A stretch of DNA of 64,000 bases from positions 62,001-126,000 of the forward strand of contig JADJVA010000009.1 of NCBI GenBank assembly GCA_016716765.1, written 5' to 3'. A model generated the notes under the pieces. The model was not told where the DNA came from. It ran no database searches and saw only the letters and a program-made list of their open reading frames with translations. This DNA is from Bdellovibrionales bacterium (GTDB lineage Bacteria > Bdellovibrionota > Bdellovibrionia > Bdellovibrionales > UBA1609). This document shows positions 36,564 to 46,368 of the stretch, in pieces (the stretch's first letter is position 1; each line of letters starts with the position of its first letter). Both the position numbers and the translations under genes were made by a program.

Positions 36564-36797
36564 TATATCAATGACCCGCCAACTACAAACAATATTTTTG
36601 AGTATTTACTCACCAATATGTTTACAGAACACATAAGCATATAAAACTAGGTAATATCAATATATTAAGTAGTTTTATGGCAGATTAAGAATAATATATT
36701 TTGAGTATAAACTAATTATTTGTGACTCTGTCGGGACAGATATCGCGCGAGAATAGCAGAGTCGAAAAATTCAAATTTACTTAAGTTAGGATAGAAT
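36564..36797. other. AT-rich intergenic region
   Basis: About 230 bases, strongly AT-rich, with many TATA-like stretches that suit a promoter for the 35490 gene. It also holds the inverted repeat at 36724-36763. Confidence 0.4.
36724..36763 (-). terminator. Inverted repeat downstream of the 36798 gene
   Basis: GACTCTG and CAGAGTC enclose 26 bases containing a smaller CTGT-CCCG-ACAG hairpin (on the minus strand). Positioned to terminate the gene that ends at 36798. Confidence 0.4.
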
Positions 36798-37424
36798 TCA
36801 AATTTGGGTTTTCAAAAATTCAATTTTTCTTCTCAGGGTTTTTGCATCAATTTCAAGGAGTTCCAGGCTTGTCTTTTTTTGCAAATACTCAGCATTGGAA
36901 ATCGCTCTCTTTTGAATGAGCTGATGATATTTTTCTGACAAAATTGAGGCGTGAGACAATTGGTTTTCTATTTTTTTTAAATTAACAATCTCCGCATCCA
37001 GCGCCAGACGTTGCGATTTTTTAAAGAGCTCGTTGATTCTTTCTTTGTCCTCAGAGTCGCCGCCATTGCCTTTAGATATAATCTGCAGAAGGTCAGTGAT
37101 GACATCGTACCTGAGAAGTTCCATCCTGTTGATGTCCTCCTCGAACATCTCAGTTTCCAGTTTAACTTGCGCCATTAATAGTTCGATTTGAGAAGAAAGA
37201 TCAGATTGAGAGAGTCGACGATAGCGTTCCAAAGAGGATCTCAAGTAGGAAATTTTTTTGTGAAGAGCTTCCGTCCTTCCTTCGCCTTCAATCTTTTTCT
37301 TGATAACATCAATGTACATGAACTTCAGATCCATAGAGGAACTGGCGTTTAAAGACCGAAGCTCCTCTGACGCCCGTACATTAAACACACACATAGCCAT
37401 TAAAAGGACAGTCAACGATCTCAT
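36798..37424 (-). CDS. Secreted coiled-coil protein of unknown function
   Basis: About 208 residues from ATG 37424, with a GGGGGGAC ribosome site directly upstream; signal MRSLTVLLMAMCVFNVRA. The rest is a long amphipathic helix series rich in Glu, Lys, Leu and Arg (IELLMAQVKLETEMFEEDIN, LEIDAKTLRRKIEFL), pointing to coiled-coil. Could be a periplasmic scaffold or efflux-adaptor-like rod, not assigned. Confidence 0.65.
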   Translation of the reverse strand: MRSLTVLLMAMCVFNVRASEELRSLNASSSMDLKFMYIDVIKKKIEGEGRTEALHKKISYLRSSLERYRRLSQSDLSSQIELLMAQVKLETEMFEEDINRMELLRYDVITDLLQIISKGNGGDSEDKERINELFKKSQRLALDAEIVNLKKIENQLSHASILSEKYHQLIQKRAISNAEYLQKKTSLELLEIDAKTLRRKIEFLKTQI

Positions 37425-37545
37425 GTCCCCCCTCAGCAACCTCTCACCACGCCATCACGTTACATGACATTATAAATTTAAAAAAATTAAAAAATCCATT
37501 TTTATTTAGCCGCTTTAGTCCAAGCGAATAAGAGCGCCCCCAAGT

Positions 37546-38232
37546 TCAGACTGACGCAGAATCCAAATGAGCGGATTCGTTGGCCACTCTAGGCCTGGTC
37601 CTGGGTTGTTCTTCTCCAATGAGAACAAACTCATTGGATTCCCCTTCATGGGCATAGACATTTGCAGTGCTCAGTTCGAACCACCATCCATGCAACCTGA
37701 CATTCCCTTGATCCAATCGCTCTCGTACAATCGGGTAGGTCTGCAGGTGTTCTATTTGCTGTAGCACATTTAACTGCGAGAGTCGGTTACTTGGACTCAG
37801 TCTTGAACTCGCTATAGAAAGCTTTTCCAATGATGGCTCACCGTGACGCAACCACGATCGCAAGTTTGGGGCCGCAAGGCTATTTCGTCCTTCCAATAAA
37901 GCATGCATGGCCCCACATTCGGAATGACCGCAAACAATGACATCCGACACATTCAAATTCATCAGCGCAAATTCGATTGCCGCCCCTTCCGACACATCAC
38001 CCGAAGAGTGGCCGTCCTTCTTACACATAGGAATTAAGTTTCCTACGTTCCTAATAACAAAAAGATCGCCAGGATCAGTGGACGCAAATAAATTCGGAAC
38101 AACTCGGCTGTCAGAACAGGCAATGAACAGGGTATCTGGAGATTGCCCCAAGGCTAACCGAGAGAATTTTTCCCTATACTCCGGCTGTAAATTCCGGCGA
38201 AATTCGATAATCCCATCCACAAGTTTCTTCAT
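37546..38232 (-). CDS. can: Beta-class carbonic anhydrase
   Basis: 228 residues. Zinc ligands and catalytic dyad are in place: C39, D41 and R43 (ACSDSR), H103 and C106 (GHSECGA). It interconverts CO2 and bicarbonate in the cytoplasm. The length matches the plant-like bacterial subgroup, with a C-terminal tail. The neighbours are unrelated. Confidence high. Confidence 0.93.
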   Translation of the reverse strand: MKKLVDGIIEFRRNLQPEYREKFSRLALGQSPDTLFIACSDSRVVPNLFASTDPGDLFVIRNVGNLIPMCKKDGHSSGDVSEGAAIEFALMNLNVSDVIVCGHSECGAMHALLEGRNSLAAPNLRSWLRHGEPSLEKLSIASSRLSPSNRLSQLNVLQQIEHLQTYPIVRERLDQGNVRLHGWWFELSTANVYAHEGESNEFVLIGEEQPRTRPRVANESAHLDSASV

Positions 38233-38506
38233 GGTAACAAACCTTCTCGATAAACTCGATTCCCGGCGAAACTGACAAGGTTCAAAGTGACACTCCCCAC
38301 TTTCTAACCATGGCCCCTCCGATCGATATCAAAGACATATTGCACTATCCCAAGCTGCGACTGGCATCCTTATCATGCAAGCTGGAGGTACGCAAGAGAG
38401 GCCTTATCTCAACCGCCTAAGAAAACACCCACTCCAAAAGGAAGACAAAAGGCGGAGCAAGTCTAGATTATAGGGTTACTCACCACAAAAATTTGCTAAC
38501 TCCAAA

Positions 38507-39508
38507 ATGACCTGGATTTATGCACCGACATTGGGTCAGAATAAAGCCATGAAAACAGCTCAAGACCTTATGACTTCGCAAGTATATTCAATCAATTCCT
38601 CAGATGAGTTGGATACTGTCATCAGAGATTTTCTCCAATATGGAGTGACCACGGCGCCCGTGCTTGACCATATGGGTGACGTTTTAGGTATTCTGTCTGA
38701 GCTTTCACTCGTGAAGATCTTTGTTCGCCAAAGCCTAAAGGAGTCGAAGGTAGTTCGAATTGGACAATTTTCTGATATTCTCGAAGAACCATTTTTTGTT
38801 AGCCTAGACACGCCTATTGCTGGAGTCATGAAGGCTTTGGTTCACTCGCCTACACACCGCGTGGTTGTCCAGAATCTGGGAAAACAAATGGTGGGGGTTA
38901 TTAGTCCAAAAGATGTACTGAGATTTCTTTTGGGCGAATTTGACGAATCTAAAAATTTGAACAGTCAATTAGAGAAAGCACATGAAAAACTAAAGGAAGT
39001 CATGTCCCAACTTAAAGACACAAAAGAAGTCTTGATTCGCTACCAAAATTTTTACGAAAAAACTCCGGTCCTGATGCACTCGGTGGACGCGGAAGGCAAC
39101 ATTGTAATGGCAAACCACTGTATACATCAGGCACTCGGATACAATCCCGGCGAACTAATTGGTAAACATATTGACGACCTTTATACCAAAGATCATGTTG
39201 CTGACGCCCTCCGAGGGCTAAAAAATATTGCTAACAATGGTTTTCACAAGAGTACTTACACAACAATGATGACCAAAGAAGGGAAACCTTTCAGAGTGGA
39301 TATAGCCTCGTCCGCGATCAAAACTCCGGATGGAAATTTTTTTGCGACTATTTCAGTTTCACGACCGATAAATTCGGATACCATTCTCAGAGCACTCCGC
39401 GGATTGCTTCATCAAGAAAGCCTTGGAGAGGAAGACCTCAATGCATTTTTACAGGAAATACAAGCGATGGGACTGTCTCACTCTCCAAAACCAATCTCAA
39501 AAATTTAG
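38507..39508 (+). CDS. CBS-pair and PAS sensor protein
   Basis: 333 residues. The N-terminal half is a pair of CBS domains (KTAQDLMTSQVYSINSSDEL and LVHSPTHRVVVQNLGKQMVG), which usually bind adenine nucleotides. A short coiled-coil (QLEKAHEKLKEVMSQLKD) leads to a PAS domain (FYEKTPVLMHSVDAEGNIVM ... YNPGELIG). No output kinase or cyclase follows, so it is a stand-alone sensory adaptor. Start is uncertain: ATG 38507 or 38549; neither has a clear ribosome site. It overlaps the convergent mscS by 4 bases. Confidence 0.8.
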   Translation: MTWIYAPTLGQNKAMKTAQDLMTSQVYSINSSDELDTVIRDFLQYGVTTAPVLDHMGDVLGILSELSLVKIFVRQSLKESKVVRIGQFSDILEEPFFVSLDTPIAGVMKALVHSPTHRVVVQNLGKQMVGVISPKDVLRFLLGEFDESKNLNSQLEKAHEKLKEVMSQLKDTKEVLIRYQNFYEKTPVLMHSVDAEGNIVMANHCIHQALGYNPGELIGKHIDDLYTKDHVADALRGLKNIANNGFHKSTYTTMMTKEGKPFRVDIASSAIKTPDGNFFATISVSRPINSDTILRALRGLLHQESLGEEDLNAFLQEIQAMGLSHSPKPISKI

Positions 39509-40590
39509 TTGCCAGCTGACGAAGGCTGCGGAAATTTTTCGACGATGAGCGTTTGGGTCGGATACGCAAATTCAATATTTTCTAATTGAAATTTCTTGAA
39601 TATCCCAATGAGAAGCGCCTGTTTCAGATCCATATAGATCTGAAATTCTGGGTCCATGACCCAGAATACAATCTCGAAATCAAGCGACGAATTTCCATAA
39701 TTTGAAAAATGACAGCGCTCATATCTAAGATTATTGATATTCTCCACAATGGCTCTGATCCAAATTGGTATCATCTCCAACTTATCTGCTGGAGTCGAAT
39801 AGGTAACCCCAATATTCAATACACCACGACGTTCAGACATTCGCTTAAAATTTTGAATCCGGCTTTCCAACAAGTCCTTATTTGAAAAAATTAGCTCCTC
39901 TCCCGAAAGGCTGCGTACTCGGGTCGTCTTGATTCCAATGTGCTCCACTGTACCCTTCTCATTTCCGACATATATGAGATCCCCTATTACAAACGGCTTA
40001 TCAAATACAATTGATAGCGAAGCCAACAAATCTCCCAATACATTTTGAGCAGCGAGAGCTACGGCGATTCCTCCGACCCCGAGTCCAGCAACCAAAGCTC
40101 CAACATCCACTCCTATGTTACTCAAAGCCAATAAACTGGCGACACAAATCAAAAGTGTCTGGGCTCCCACATAGATTAATCCTATTGCCGACTTCGAGGA
40201 ACCATTACTGGATAACTTCTTCGAGAGAATATGTTCTCGCCACCTGCTGAGCAGCTTCAATCCCCAAATGCAAAATTGATAGGCAGTGAGTAAAACGACC
40301 GAAACATGTAGAATGCGGTTCATGGCATCAGTGGTATTAAGAGTCTGAGCCAACAAACTGAACATCCACGTAAATATAACGAGCTTCCTAAGTCCATCAA
40401 AACAGTCCCCGATCAACTCATGAAAGACTCCGTCCTTGTTTTTTGTAAAATGCCGCCAACGATCAGATACAAGGTTGAGCGCGATCTTTATAAAGGCCGT
40501 CAAGCCAATTGCCACGCTTATCGCAAGCAGCCATTTGATTTCGCCCCTCACCGATAAGACTTCACTTAACTGCTCAAACCAGGAAGTCAC
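39505..40590 (-). CDS. mscS: MscS-family mechanosensitive channel
   Basis: 361 residues with about five membrane helices. The pore helix and following beta domain are clear: LVAGLGVGGIAVALAAQNVL, then FDKPFVIGDLI and a beta-rich region (RRGVLNIGVTYSTP). It gates under membrane tension to release solutes in hypo-osmotic shock. Family size is larger than E. coli MscS (286), with extra N-terminal helices. Converges on the CBS-PAS gene. Confidence 0.9.
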   Translation of the reverse strand: MTSWFEQLSEVLSVRGEIKWLLAISVAIGLTAFIKIALNLVSDRWRHFTKNKDGVFHELIGDCFDGLRKLVIFTWMFSLLAQTLNTTDAMNRILHVSVVLLTAYQFCIWGLKLLSRWREHILSKKLSSNGSSKSAIGLIYVGAQTLLICVASLLALSNIGVDVGALVAGLGVGGIAVALAAQNVLGDLLASLSIVFDKPFVIGDLIYVGNEKGTVEHIGIKTTRVRSLSGEELIFSNKDLLESRIQNFKRMSERRGVLNIGVTYSTPADKLEMIPIWIRAIVENINNLRYERCHFSNYGNSSLDFEIVFWVMDPEFQIYMDLKQALLIGIFKKFQLENIEFAYPTQTLIVEKFPQPSSAGN

Positions 40591-40807
40591 AAATCTCTCC
40601 TTTTGTCATAGGACTGCAATTTCTAAGATATTCAAACAAAAAAATCAAATTGTTACTGAATACAGTTTATCGACACATACAAGTGACTGTCATTTGAGTT
40701 CGGACCAATCCCTTGCTATTAAGGCCCTTTTTTGATCTCCTGCCCAGACGAAGGTCTGCCGACAATGATCTCGTGAGAATTTTTGAATATTGGTAGCTCT
40801 ATAAACT

Positions 40808-40835
40808 GTGAGAGGAGGCACTTTATTGCCCTCAC
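40808..40835 (-). terminator. Hairpin downstream of the 40843 membrane gene
   Basis: GTGAG...GGCA-CTTTAT-TGCC-CTCAC forms a bulged stem eight bases past the stop codon of the minus-strand gene. T-run is weak. Confidence 0.4.
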
Positions 40836-40842
40836 ATTCTAT

Positions 40843-41931
40843 TCAATTCGAATTTAACAAAAGTTTCATCGATGCTTTGCGTACGGATTTGTCACGCATT
40901 TTAAATATCATGGAATCGATGATAATATGGAGAATATTTGTGGCCGCATAGATGGACCAACTCCAGATAATAAAATCACTCTTCGGCCCTGACCCCATCG
41001 AAAGAAAGTAATCTGCCATTCCATTCTTTCTAAAAAGAAGAAGAAAAAAATAAAGAGTAGTGATACCAATAACAAAAATTGAAGAATACATCACAACACG
41101 TTCTTGCCTAGATCTCTTGATTTTTTTCCATACAAGGAAATATTCATAACCATGAATGATTCGAACACCCGAAACAGCGGCCATTGAAAATGCGTAAAAT
41201 GGCCACACAAGATATCTGATGGAAAAAATCAATTTAATAGGCAGACCCAGCTTAAAGCATCTGTATCCTACAAAAATAAGTCCAGCCGACACGCACAAGG
41301 AAAAAACGACAGCAATAGTCTTGTAATACATTGCGTAGGCCAAGAAATGTTCGTAGCCGTCCAAATATCCCCTAAAAACGATTGTGCTCAAAACGACACT
41401 AAACAGCAACATTCTAACGAGATTTCGCTCGATTTCCAAATACCACTTCAACCGATTCCGAGTTCCCTCCGGCTCGGAGGATGCCTGAATAACTTTGTTT
41501 GAGTGAATGAAGGATACTCCCATACTCTGATAGATCATATGGAAAGATGAAAACAACACCGAATCCAAAAAATAAAAAGAAACAAGCAAAAACGATAAAA
41601 GTTGATTGTCAATTTTGAGCTTTTTAAACGACGCTCCAAAAACCACAAGAAGTACGGCAAAAATTAACCCAAACGGTACCCAAAAAAGAAATGGCTTCCC
41701 ATTTGTCTTCGTATCAATCCAAGCCTTTATTTCAAGCACAGTTAAAAGAAGAGAGAGCGAGAACATATGATGCGCGGCCGCCAAAGTTGAGAGCGCTAGG
41801 ATGAATCCAACCAAGGACAAGGGCCTTAACAGCGTAAGCTCAGCAGCAGACAAAGCAAGAAAACCAAAAGGAAGCAGCAAATTTACCGATTCGTCAGTCA
41901 GACCAAATGTCGAACCCAAAATTCGCGACAT
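40843..41931 (-). CDS. Polytopic membrane protein with conserved histidine helices (paralog 2)
   Basis: About 362 residues from ATG 41931 (GGGGGGTCGG upstream), about ten membrane segments. It has the same four motif positions as the 19847 and 42036 proteins: AAAHHMFSLSLLL, SSFHMIYQSMGVSF, RIIHGYEYFLVWK and NILHIIIDSMIFKM. Family unnamed; a metal-binding site in the membrane is inference. Divergent from paralog 3, so the two may be regulated together. Confidence 0.65.
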   Translation of the reverse strand: MSRILGSTFGLTDESVNLLLPFGFLALSAAELTLLRPLSLVGFILALSTLAAAHHMFSLSLLLTVLEIKAWIDTKTNGKPFLFWVPFGLIFAVLLVVFGASFKKLKIDNQLLSFLLVSFYFLDSVLFSSFHMIYQSMGVSFIHSNKVIQASSEPEGTRNRLKWYLEIERNLVRMLLFSVVLSTIVFRGYLDGYEHFLAYAMYYKTIAVVFSLCVSAGLIFVGYRCFKLGLPIKLIFSIRYLVWPFYAFSMAAVSGVRIIHGYEYFLVWKKIKRSRQERVVMYSSIFVIGITTLYFFLLLFRKNGMADYFLSMGSGPKSDFIIWSWSIYAATNILHIIIDSMIFKMRDKSVRKASMKLLLNSN

Positions 41932-42035
41932 ACACCGACCCCCCAAGACCTCTCTCACTTTTTGCTACTTACAGTAAAGTTACTATATTAAGCTGGTCAA
42001 GTGCAATCGGCTTAGAAAGAATGTAGGTAAAAGTT

Positions 42036-43292
42036 ATGCATTCCAATCAAGGCAATTCTTGGCGCAATTTAACGGGTCTCTATTCTTTGAAGGAGAATTT
42101 TTTGCATTTTTTTCGACAAGAAAAAGTTGGAAACAATTTTTTTATCAGTGCTTCACTCTTTGAGAGCCAACTTGAAAAATTGAACTTGGCTATTCCCTTT
42201 ATTTGGATCCCTCTTTTTATATTTGAGCTCTTCATCCAGCCTGGTCTTTACAATCTTGGTTCTGACATGTTCTGGAACTTCATTCGAAATATTCTTTTTC
42301 TCAATACTATTCATGTTCTTTTGACCTACATCATGATTTTTCGAAGTGTAGAAGTCAGAGCCTGGCTCAAAGAAAATCGGATTTTCAGAAAACTAGGATT
42401 TATGACAAGTGTTGTTTTTGTTCAGCTATTTTTTATAGCATTTTTTGTTGTCCAAAAAACAAGTTTTCCAATGGGCAGAATCTTGGACTATAGTTTGTAT
42501 GCTGGAATACTGGTATCATTTGTTGTTTTCGGACTCAAAGTGCATCATAGTCTCTCGCAGGTCAGATATCTCGCCAGATTATACGACACAAAGTGTACGC
42601 CAAATGTGAATGGACTTAGAGACGAAACGCAAATGACAGAGAAGGCTCAGAAAGTCGAACAAAGACTATTTATTCTTCTTATCGCATCCTTTTTTCTCAT
42701 CGGATCTGTTTGGTACGCTCTCGTGGGAGAAAAACTTCCTTTTGAATATTCCGAAATGGCAAAAATTCTCTCTTTGATTCTTTTCATCCCCTGCATAGGA
42801 ATACTTATTAATTTCTTTCGATATCCGAGGCCCTGGAATATCAATAAGGGCATTTATTTGCTGAGGCTAATTGCCTTCCCGCTCTTTTATATTACCCCGA
42901 TCACGACCCTGGTAATGAGTTCCTGCCATGGAATGGAATACTGGTGTATCTATAGCACTACCAAGAAGAAATCAGTAAATGGGGTTCAATGGATGAGCAT
43001 TTCAACATGGATGTTGTTTATTCTCGCCGTTGGTCTACTGTTGACCCCCTATAGCAAAATGCCAGTCTTGAACTGGCTTTTTCCTGATTTGAGTGCCTTT
43101 AGCTCCTCCGTATTAATAGGAGTTTCAGTGAGCTTTTCATTTACTCACTACTACATCGACGCACTCCTAATTAAAATGGTCCGAAATGGAAATCAGGAGA
43201 AATCCGCTCTGGAGGGTTTTCTAGAAAATAGCGGTGAAAAGACCGAGACTTCGCGGTTATCTTTAAAATTAGCACCCCAAACTACTGAGTAG
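42036..43292 (+). CDS. Polytopic membrane protein with conserved histidine helices (paralog 3)
   Basis: 418 residues, about nine membrane segments. Motifs: NTIHVLLTYIMIFRSVEVRA, FGLKVHHSLSQVRY, SSCHGMEYWCIYS and THYYIDALLIKM, matching the other two paralogs in order and spacing. The stop is 12 bp before the exported PLP enzyme, which has its own strong ribosome site, so they form an operon. A partnership between a membrane metal site and an exported PLP enzyme is possible, unproven. Confidence 0.65.
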   Translation: MHSNQGNSWRNLTGLYSLKENFLHFFRQEKVGNNFFISASLFESQLEKLNLAIPFIWIPLFIFELFIQPGLYNLGSDMFWNFIRNILFLNTIHVLLTYIMIFRSVEVRAWLKENRIFRKLGFMTSVVFVQLFFIAFFVVQKTSFPMGRILDYSLYAGILVSFVVFGLKVHHSLSQVRYLARLYDTKCTPNVNGLRDETQMTEKAQKVEQRLFILLIASFFLIGSVWYALVGEKLPFEYSEMAKILSLILFIPCIGILINFFRYPRPWNINKGIYLLRLIAFPLFYITPITTLVMSSCHGMEYWCIYSTTKKKSVNGVQWMSISTWMLFILAVGLLLTPYSKMPVLNWLFPDLSAFSSSVLIGVSVSFSFTHYYIDALLIKMVRNGNQEKSALEGFLENSGEKTETSRLSLKLAPQTTE

Positions 43293-43304
43293 GAGGATTG
43301 GGCA

Positions 43305-44600
43305 ATGAGCTCATATAAATTTAATCGAAGAGAATCTTTAAAGGCTTTGGCATTAGCGGCAGGGTCTTTCACTCTCTCAGCATGCACGCATGGTAACTTG
43401 CAATCTTCAAATGCAAGCTCAGAACCTGACATACAGAATGATTGGGGTGCTGTCAGAGATCTTTTTAATCTCGATCGAAAAAAACTTCACTTTGCAAGCT
43501 TCGTACTGACGTCTCACCCTACGCCCGTCAGAAGGGAAATCGAGCGTCTTCAGAAGCAATTCGATTCGGACCCCATGGCCAGCAAGGAACATTTTAGTGT
43601 TTTCATTGAAAGAATGCACAATTCCGCTGCAACCTATCTAAAGACTGATTTTAAAAATATCGCCTTTACAGACAGCACAACAATGGGTCTAGGTTTATTA
43701 TACAACGGAATTAAACTCTCTCCAGGCCAAGAGATCTTGGTGTCTGACCATGATTTCTATTCGACCATAGAAAGTCTAAGGTTGAGAGCCAATAACACTG
43801 GCGCATTGGTCCGTAAATACGAGCTCTACAAATCGATAAAGCAGGTTTCTGAAGACGAAATACTTACTAATATTCGCAAAAATATAAAGCCGAAAACTCG
43901 CGTTTTGGCGACCACTTGGGTTCAATCAGATACCGGGTTAAAAATTCCAGTGAAAGGAATTGGTGAAATTGTTGCTGATGTGAATCGGAATCGTGACTCT
44001 AAAAATCGCTTGCTCTATTGTATCGATGGAGTTCACGGATTTGGAGTTGAGGAAATGACTCCAACCGAAATGGGTTGTGATTTTTTTGCGGCGGGGACTC
44101 ATAAGGCAATATTTGGCCCCCGTGGCACCGGCATATTATGGGCTAAGGATGCCAAATGGCCAAGCCCAGACATTGAGGCAACAATCCCTTCTTTTTTTGG
44201 CACAAACTATTTTGGCCAAGCTATGTCCCCTGGCGGAATGCACACTTTTGATTATCGTTGGGTCGTCTACGAAGCCTTTGATCTACATTTAAAAATTGGC
44301 AAAAATAGAATCGAAAAAAGAATCCACTCTCTAGCCACCCAGATGAAGCAGGGTCTGCTTAAAATTCCCCATGTTGACCTTATGACTCCTTTGGACGAAC
44401 GTCTTTCTGCTGGTCTTATTGGATTTGAGATTGCTGGCATGACTCCAGAGAATGTAGTGCAGGCCCTTGCCAAGGAAAATATCGTCTCCAGCGTGAATTC
44501 TCGACTGAAAACAACGGCTCGTTTATTTCCCAGTCTTCTCACTTGTGAGGCAGATGTAGAGACTGTTTTAAAAGTGATTCAAAACAAAATTAAGGCATAA
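43305..44600 (+). CDS. Tat-exported class V aminotransferase-like PLP protein (PvdN-like type)
   Basis: 431 residues. The leader FNRRESLKALALAAGSFTLSAC combines a twin-arginine motif with a lipobox, so the folded protein is exported with cofactor and lipid-anchored. The body is class V aminotransferase-like: FTDSTTMGLGLLYNGI, VSDHDFYST, LYCIDGVHGFG (PLP-binding Asp) and AAGTHKAIFGPRGTGIL with PLP lysine K267. Exported PLP enzymes of this fold include PvdN of pyoverdine maturation; the substrate here is unknown. AGGAGG lies eight bases upstream of ATG. It is the second gene of an operon with paralog 3. Confidence 0.8.
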   Translation: MSSYKFNRRESLKALALAAGSFTLSACTHGNLQSSNASSEPDIQNDWGAVRDLFNLDRKKLHFASFVLTSHPTPVRREIERLQKQFDSDPMASKEHFSVFIERMHNSAATYLKTDFKNIAFTDSTTMGLGLLYNGIKLSPGQEILVSDHDFYSTIESLRLRANNTGALVRKYELYKSIKQVSEDEILTNIRKNIKPKTRVLATTWVQSDTGLKIPVKGIGEIVADVNRNRDSKNRLLYCIDGVHGFGVEEMTPTEMGCDFFAAGTHKAIFGPRGTGILWAKDAKWPSPDIEATIPSFFGTNYFGQAMSPGGMHTFDYRWVVYEAFDLHLKIGKNRIEKRIHSLATQMKQGLLKIPHVDLMTPLDERLSAGLIGFEIAGMTPENVVQALAKENIVSSVNSRLKTTARLFPSLLTCEADVETVLKVIQNKIKA

Positions 44601-44690
44601 AAATATCTCAATACCTCGCCCATCTCGTGCCAACTCATCGTGCACTCGCGAATTCAGGAGCAATTTCAATTCCCTTTTGCTTTTGCTTCT

Positions 44691-46028
44691 TTATAAGGTA
44701 TTGAACGTAGCGGTGAATGAAATTTTCTTTGAGTCCTTAAATCGCCACCACCCCCGATATGTATTTGAGGGAAATGTGGAAATGGGTAGTTGACTCCTCC
44801 ATACCGACGAGGAAGCGTCGTAAGTCCAGGGTGCCGTCTGAGTCCACTTTGCTTGATCATCACATGACCTGGTACCTAACACTTCAAGACAAGCTTCGAT
44901 ATTGCTCGGACTGGATCCCGCATTCTCAGCTTTTGAATACAAAAATCCACCCCTCGAAAGAGGAAAATAATATTGAGCAGGTCCATTGTAGGAATCAGAA
45001 AAAGTCAAAACCGGAGCCAAATCCAGACCACTCGCCATGGGGCAATTGTATAAATCGACGGGCTGTTTTAGAATCACAGCCTGATTGAAAATCGTCGCAA
45101 AGCACTTTCCCAGAGCGAACTGACCAGTTCCATTAAAATGCCAAGTGTCGCTCAACACAAAGTTATCCGTAGATAATAGAAACGTATTTTTTACTTGTCT
45201 CGCCAATTTTTCCTGGGCAGATCGAACCCCAACAACTGATTCAAGCGGCAAGTGCGCATAACGGTAAATTCGCCCAAAAATAAATGCCAAATCCTTCTCA
45301 ACTAAATCGGTACGAATCTTTTCAATGAGGGTGAATAGGTTGGTCTGGTACATTTTTCCAATGGATGAATATTCGAGGGCATCGCTTTCTCCCTGCATCC
45401 AAAGCATTGCTTTGTACTCAACGTCTCTCTGATTTACCGCGGAGCGAATGTAAGCCAGCAGATTTAAATAGAGAGGATTGTTCTGCGTGACGGTCTGTCC
45501 CTGATTATTTTGGTACTTAGGTAGCCATTGTGCCAGACTGGTCCCATTGACCGCATATTTGATGCCGATAATTTTTTTTCCAGGAAAAAGACGACCAATT
45601 TCAGATATGAATGAAATCTCAGGACCGAACTCAGAGACACCGTCCTGATCCAAGTCCTGCTGATGGTCCCAGTCAGCCACCCTCCTGTTCGCAACATAAA
45701 ATTCCACGTTTGAAGGAATCTTGGTCAATTTCTCATTTTTCAAATAGCTATAGAGCTGACCCTGCCCAGCCATATTTGATTGTCCTGCCAATACAAAGAC
45801 CCAGGGCTTATTGATAGACTGATTTCCTCCGGAGGTATTATTTATACTGATGCCGTTGTCAGAATTATTCTCTGTCTCTTCCTTCGTTTGATCATCATCT
45901 CCGTCCTTCAAAGGAAGAAAATGATCGCAATTAACAAAATGAAATAGTAAAATCCCTCCGGTTAGCACAAGGGCATATCTAGTTGATAAAATGAAGAGAC
46001 GGCGATTTATATTCAATTGCAAAAGCAC
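44691..46028 (-). CDS. SASA-type acetylesterase lipoprotein
   Basis: 445 residues. Lipobox HFVNC (Cys34) after a hydrophobic helix, then a linker rich in Asp, Asn and Ser. Catalytic domain matches the sialate O-acetylesterase / acetylxylan esterase family (DUF303): GQSNMAG with Ser84, WMQGESDA, and DTWHFNGTGQ with the histidine. It would remove acetyl groups from glycans at the outer membrane. The final about 120 residues are a separate beta domain with Cys pairs. Start is unclear: GTG 46028 overlaps AGGAGGTG; TTG 46016 gives better spacing. Confidence 0.78.
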   Translation of the reverse strand: MLLQLNINRRLFILSTRYALVLTGGILLFHFVNCDHFLPLKDGDDDQTKEETENNSDNGISINNTSGGNQSINKPWVFVLAGQSNMAGQGQLYSYLKNEKLTKIPSNVEFYVANRRVADWDHQQDLDQDGVSEFGPEISFISEIGRLFPGKKIIGIKYAVNGTSLAQWLPKYQNNQGQTVTQNNPLYLNLLAYIRSAVNQRDVEYKAMLWMQGESDALEYSSIGKMYQTNLFTLIEKIRTDLVEKDLAFIFGRIYRYAHLPLESVVGVRSAQEKLARQVKNTFLLSTDNFVLSDTWHFNGTGQFALGKCFATIFNQAVILKQPVDLYNCPMASGLDLAPVLTFSDSYNGPAQYYFPLSRGGFLYSKAENAGSSPSNIEACLEVLGTRSCDDQAKWTQTAPWTYDASSSVWRSQLPISTFPSNTYRGWWRFKDSKKISFTATFNTL

Positions 46029-46368
46029 CTCCTCGAATACAATCTGTATCTCGCAAAAGGCATGCCGGCTCGATCAAGTAAATCACTTTGAATTAAAACC
46101 AATTAGTTTGAGTCATTTCAAGTTATTGTGGCGACATCTCAACCCATATTACCAAGCGGAACTGTGCCCAAGCATTTGGCAGGTGGCGACACGCCTCCTC
46201 CAATTAAGAAGCCCAACTCCTGTCTCAAATTGAAACAGTCGACCGAAGACCCATTTCGTTTGTCTGGTTGAGTTGTCTTTGCAGATTCTGTTCGAACGTA
46301 TCAGTTTGACATATGTCCATCAAAAATGGGATCAGGAGGGTTACGGTAATTCAAGCCTGTGACGATAA
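46029..46368. other. Intergenic region between divergent genes
   Basis: About 340 bases. It must hold promoters for the acetylesterase and for the zincin-like gene. No further gene or repeat is supported. Confidence 0.4.

Noticed and set aside
38310..38420. 36-codon plus-strand ORF starting MAPPIDIKDILHYP
   Set aside because: It lacks a ribosome binding site and sits in the region expected to hold promoters of the carbonic anhydrase and CBS-PAS genes.
44666..44863. Minus-strand ORF overlapping the acetylesterase end
   Set aside because: Out-of-frame shadow without ribosome site.
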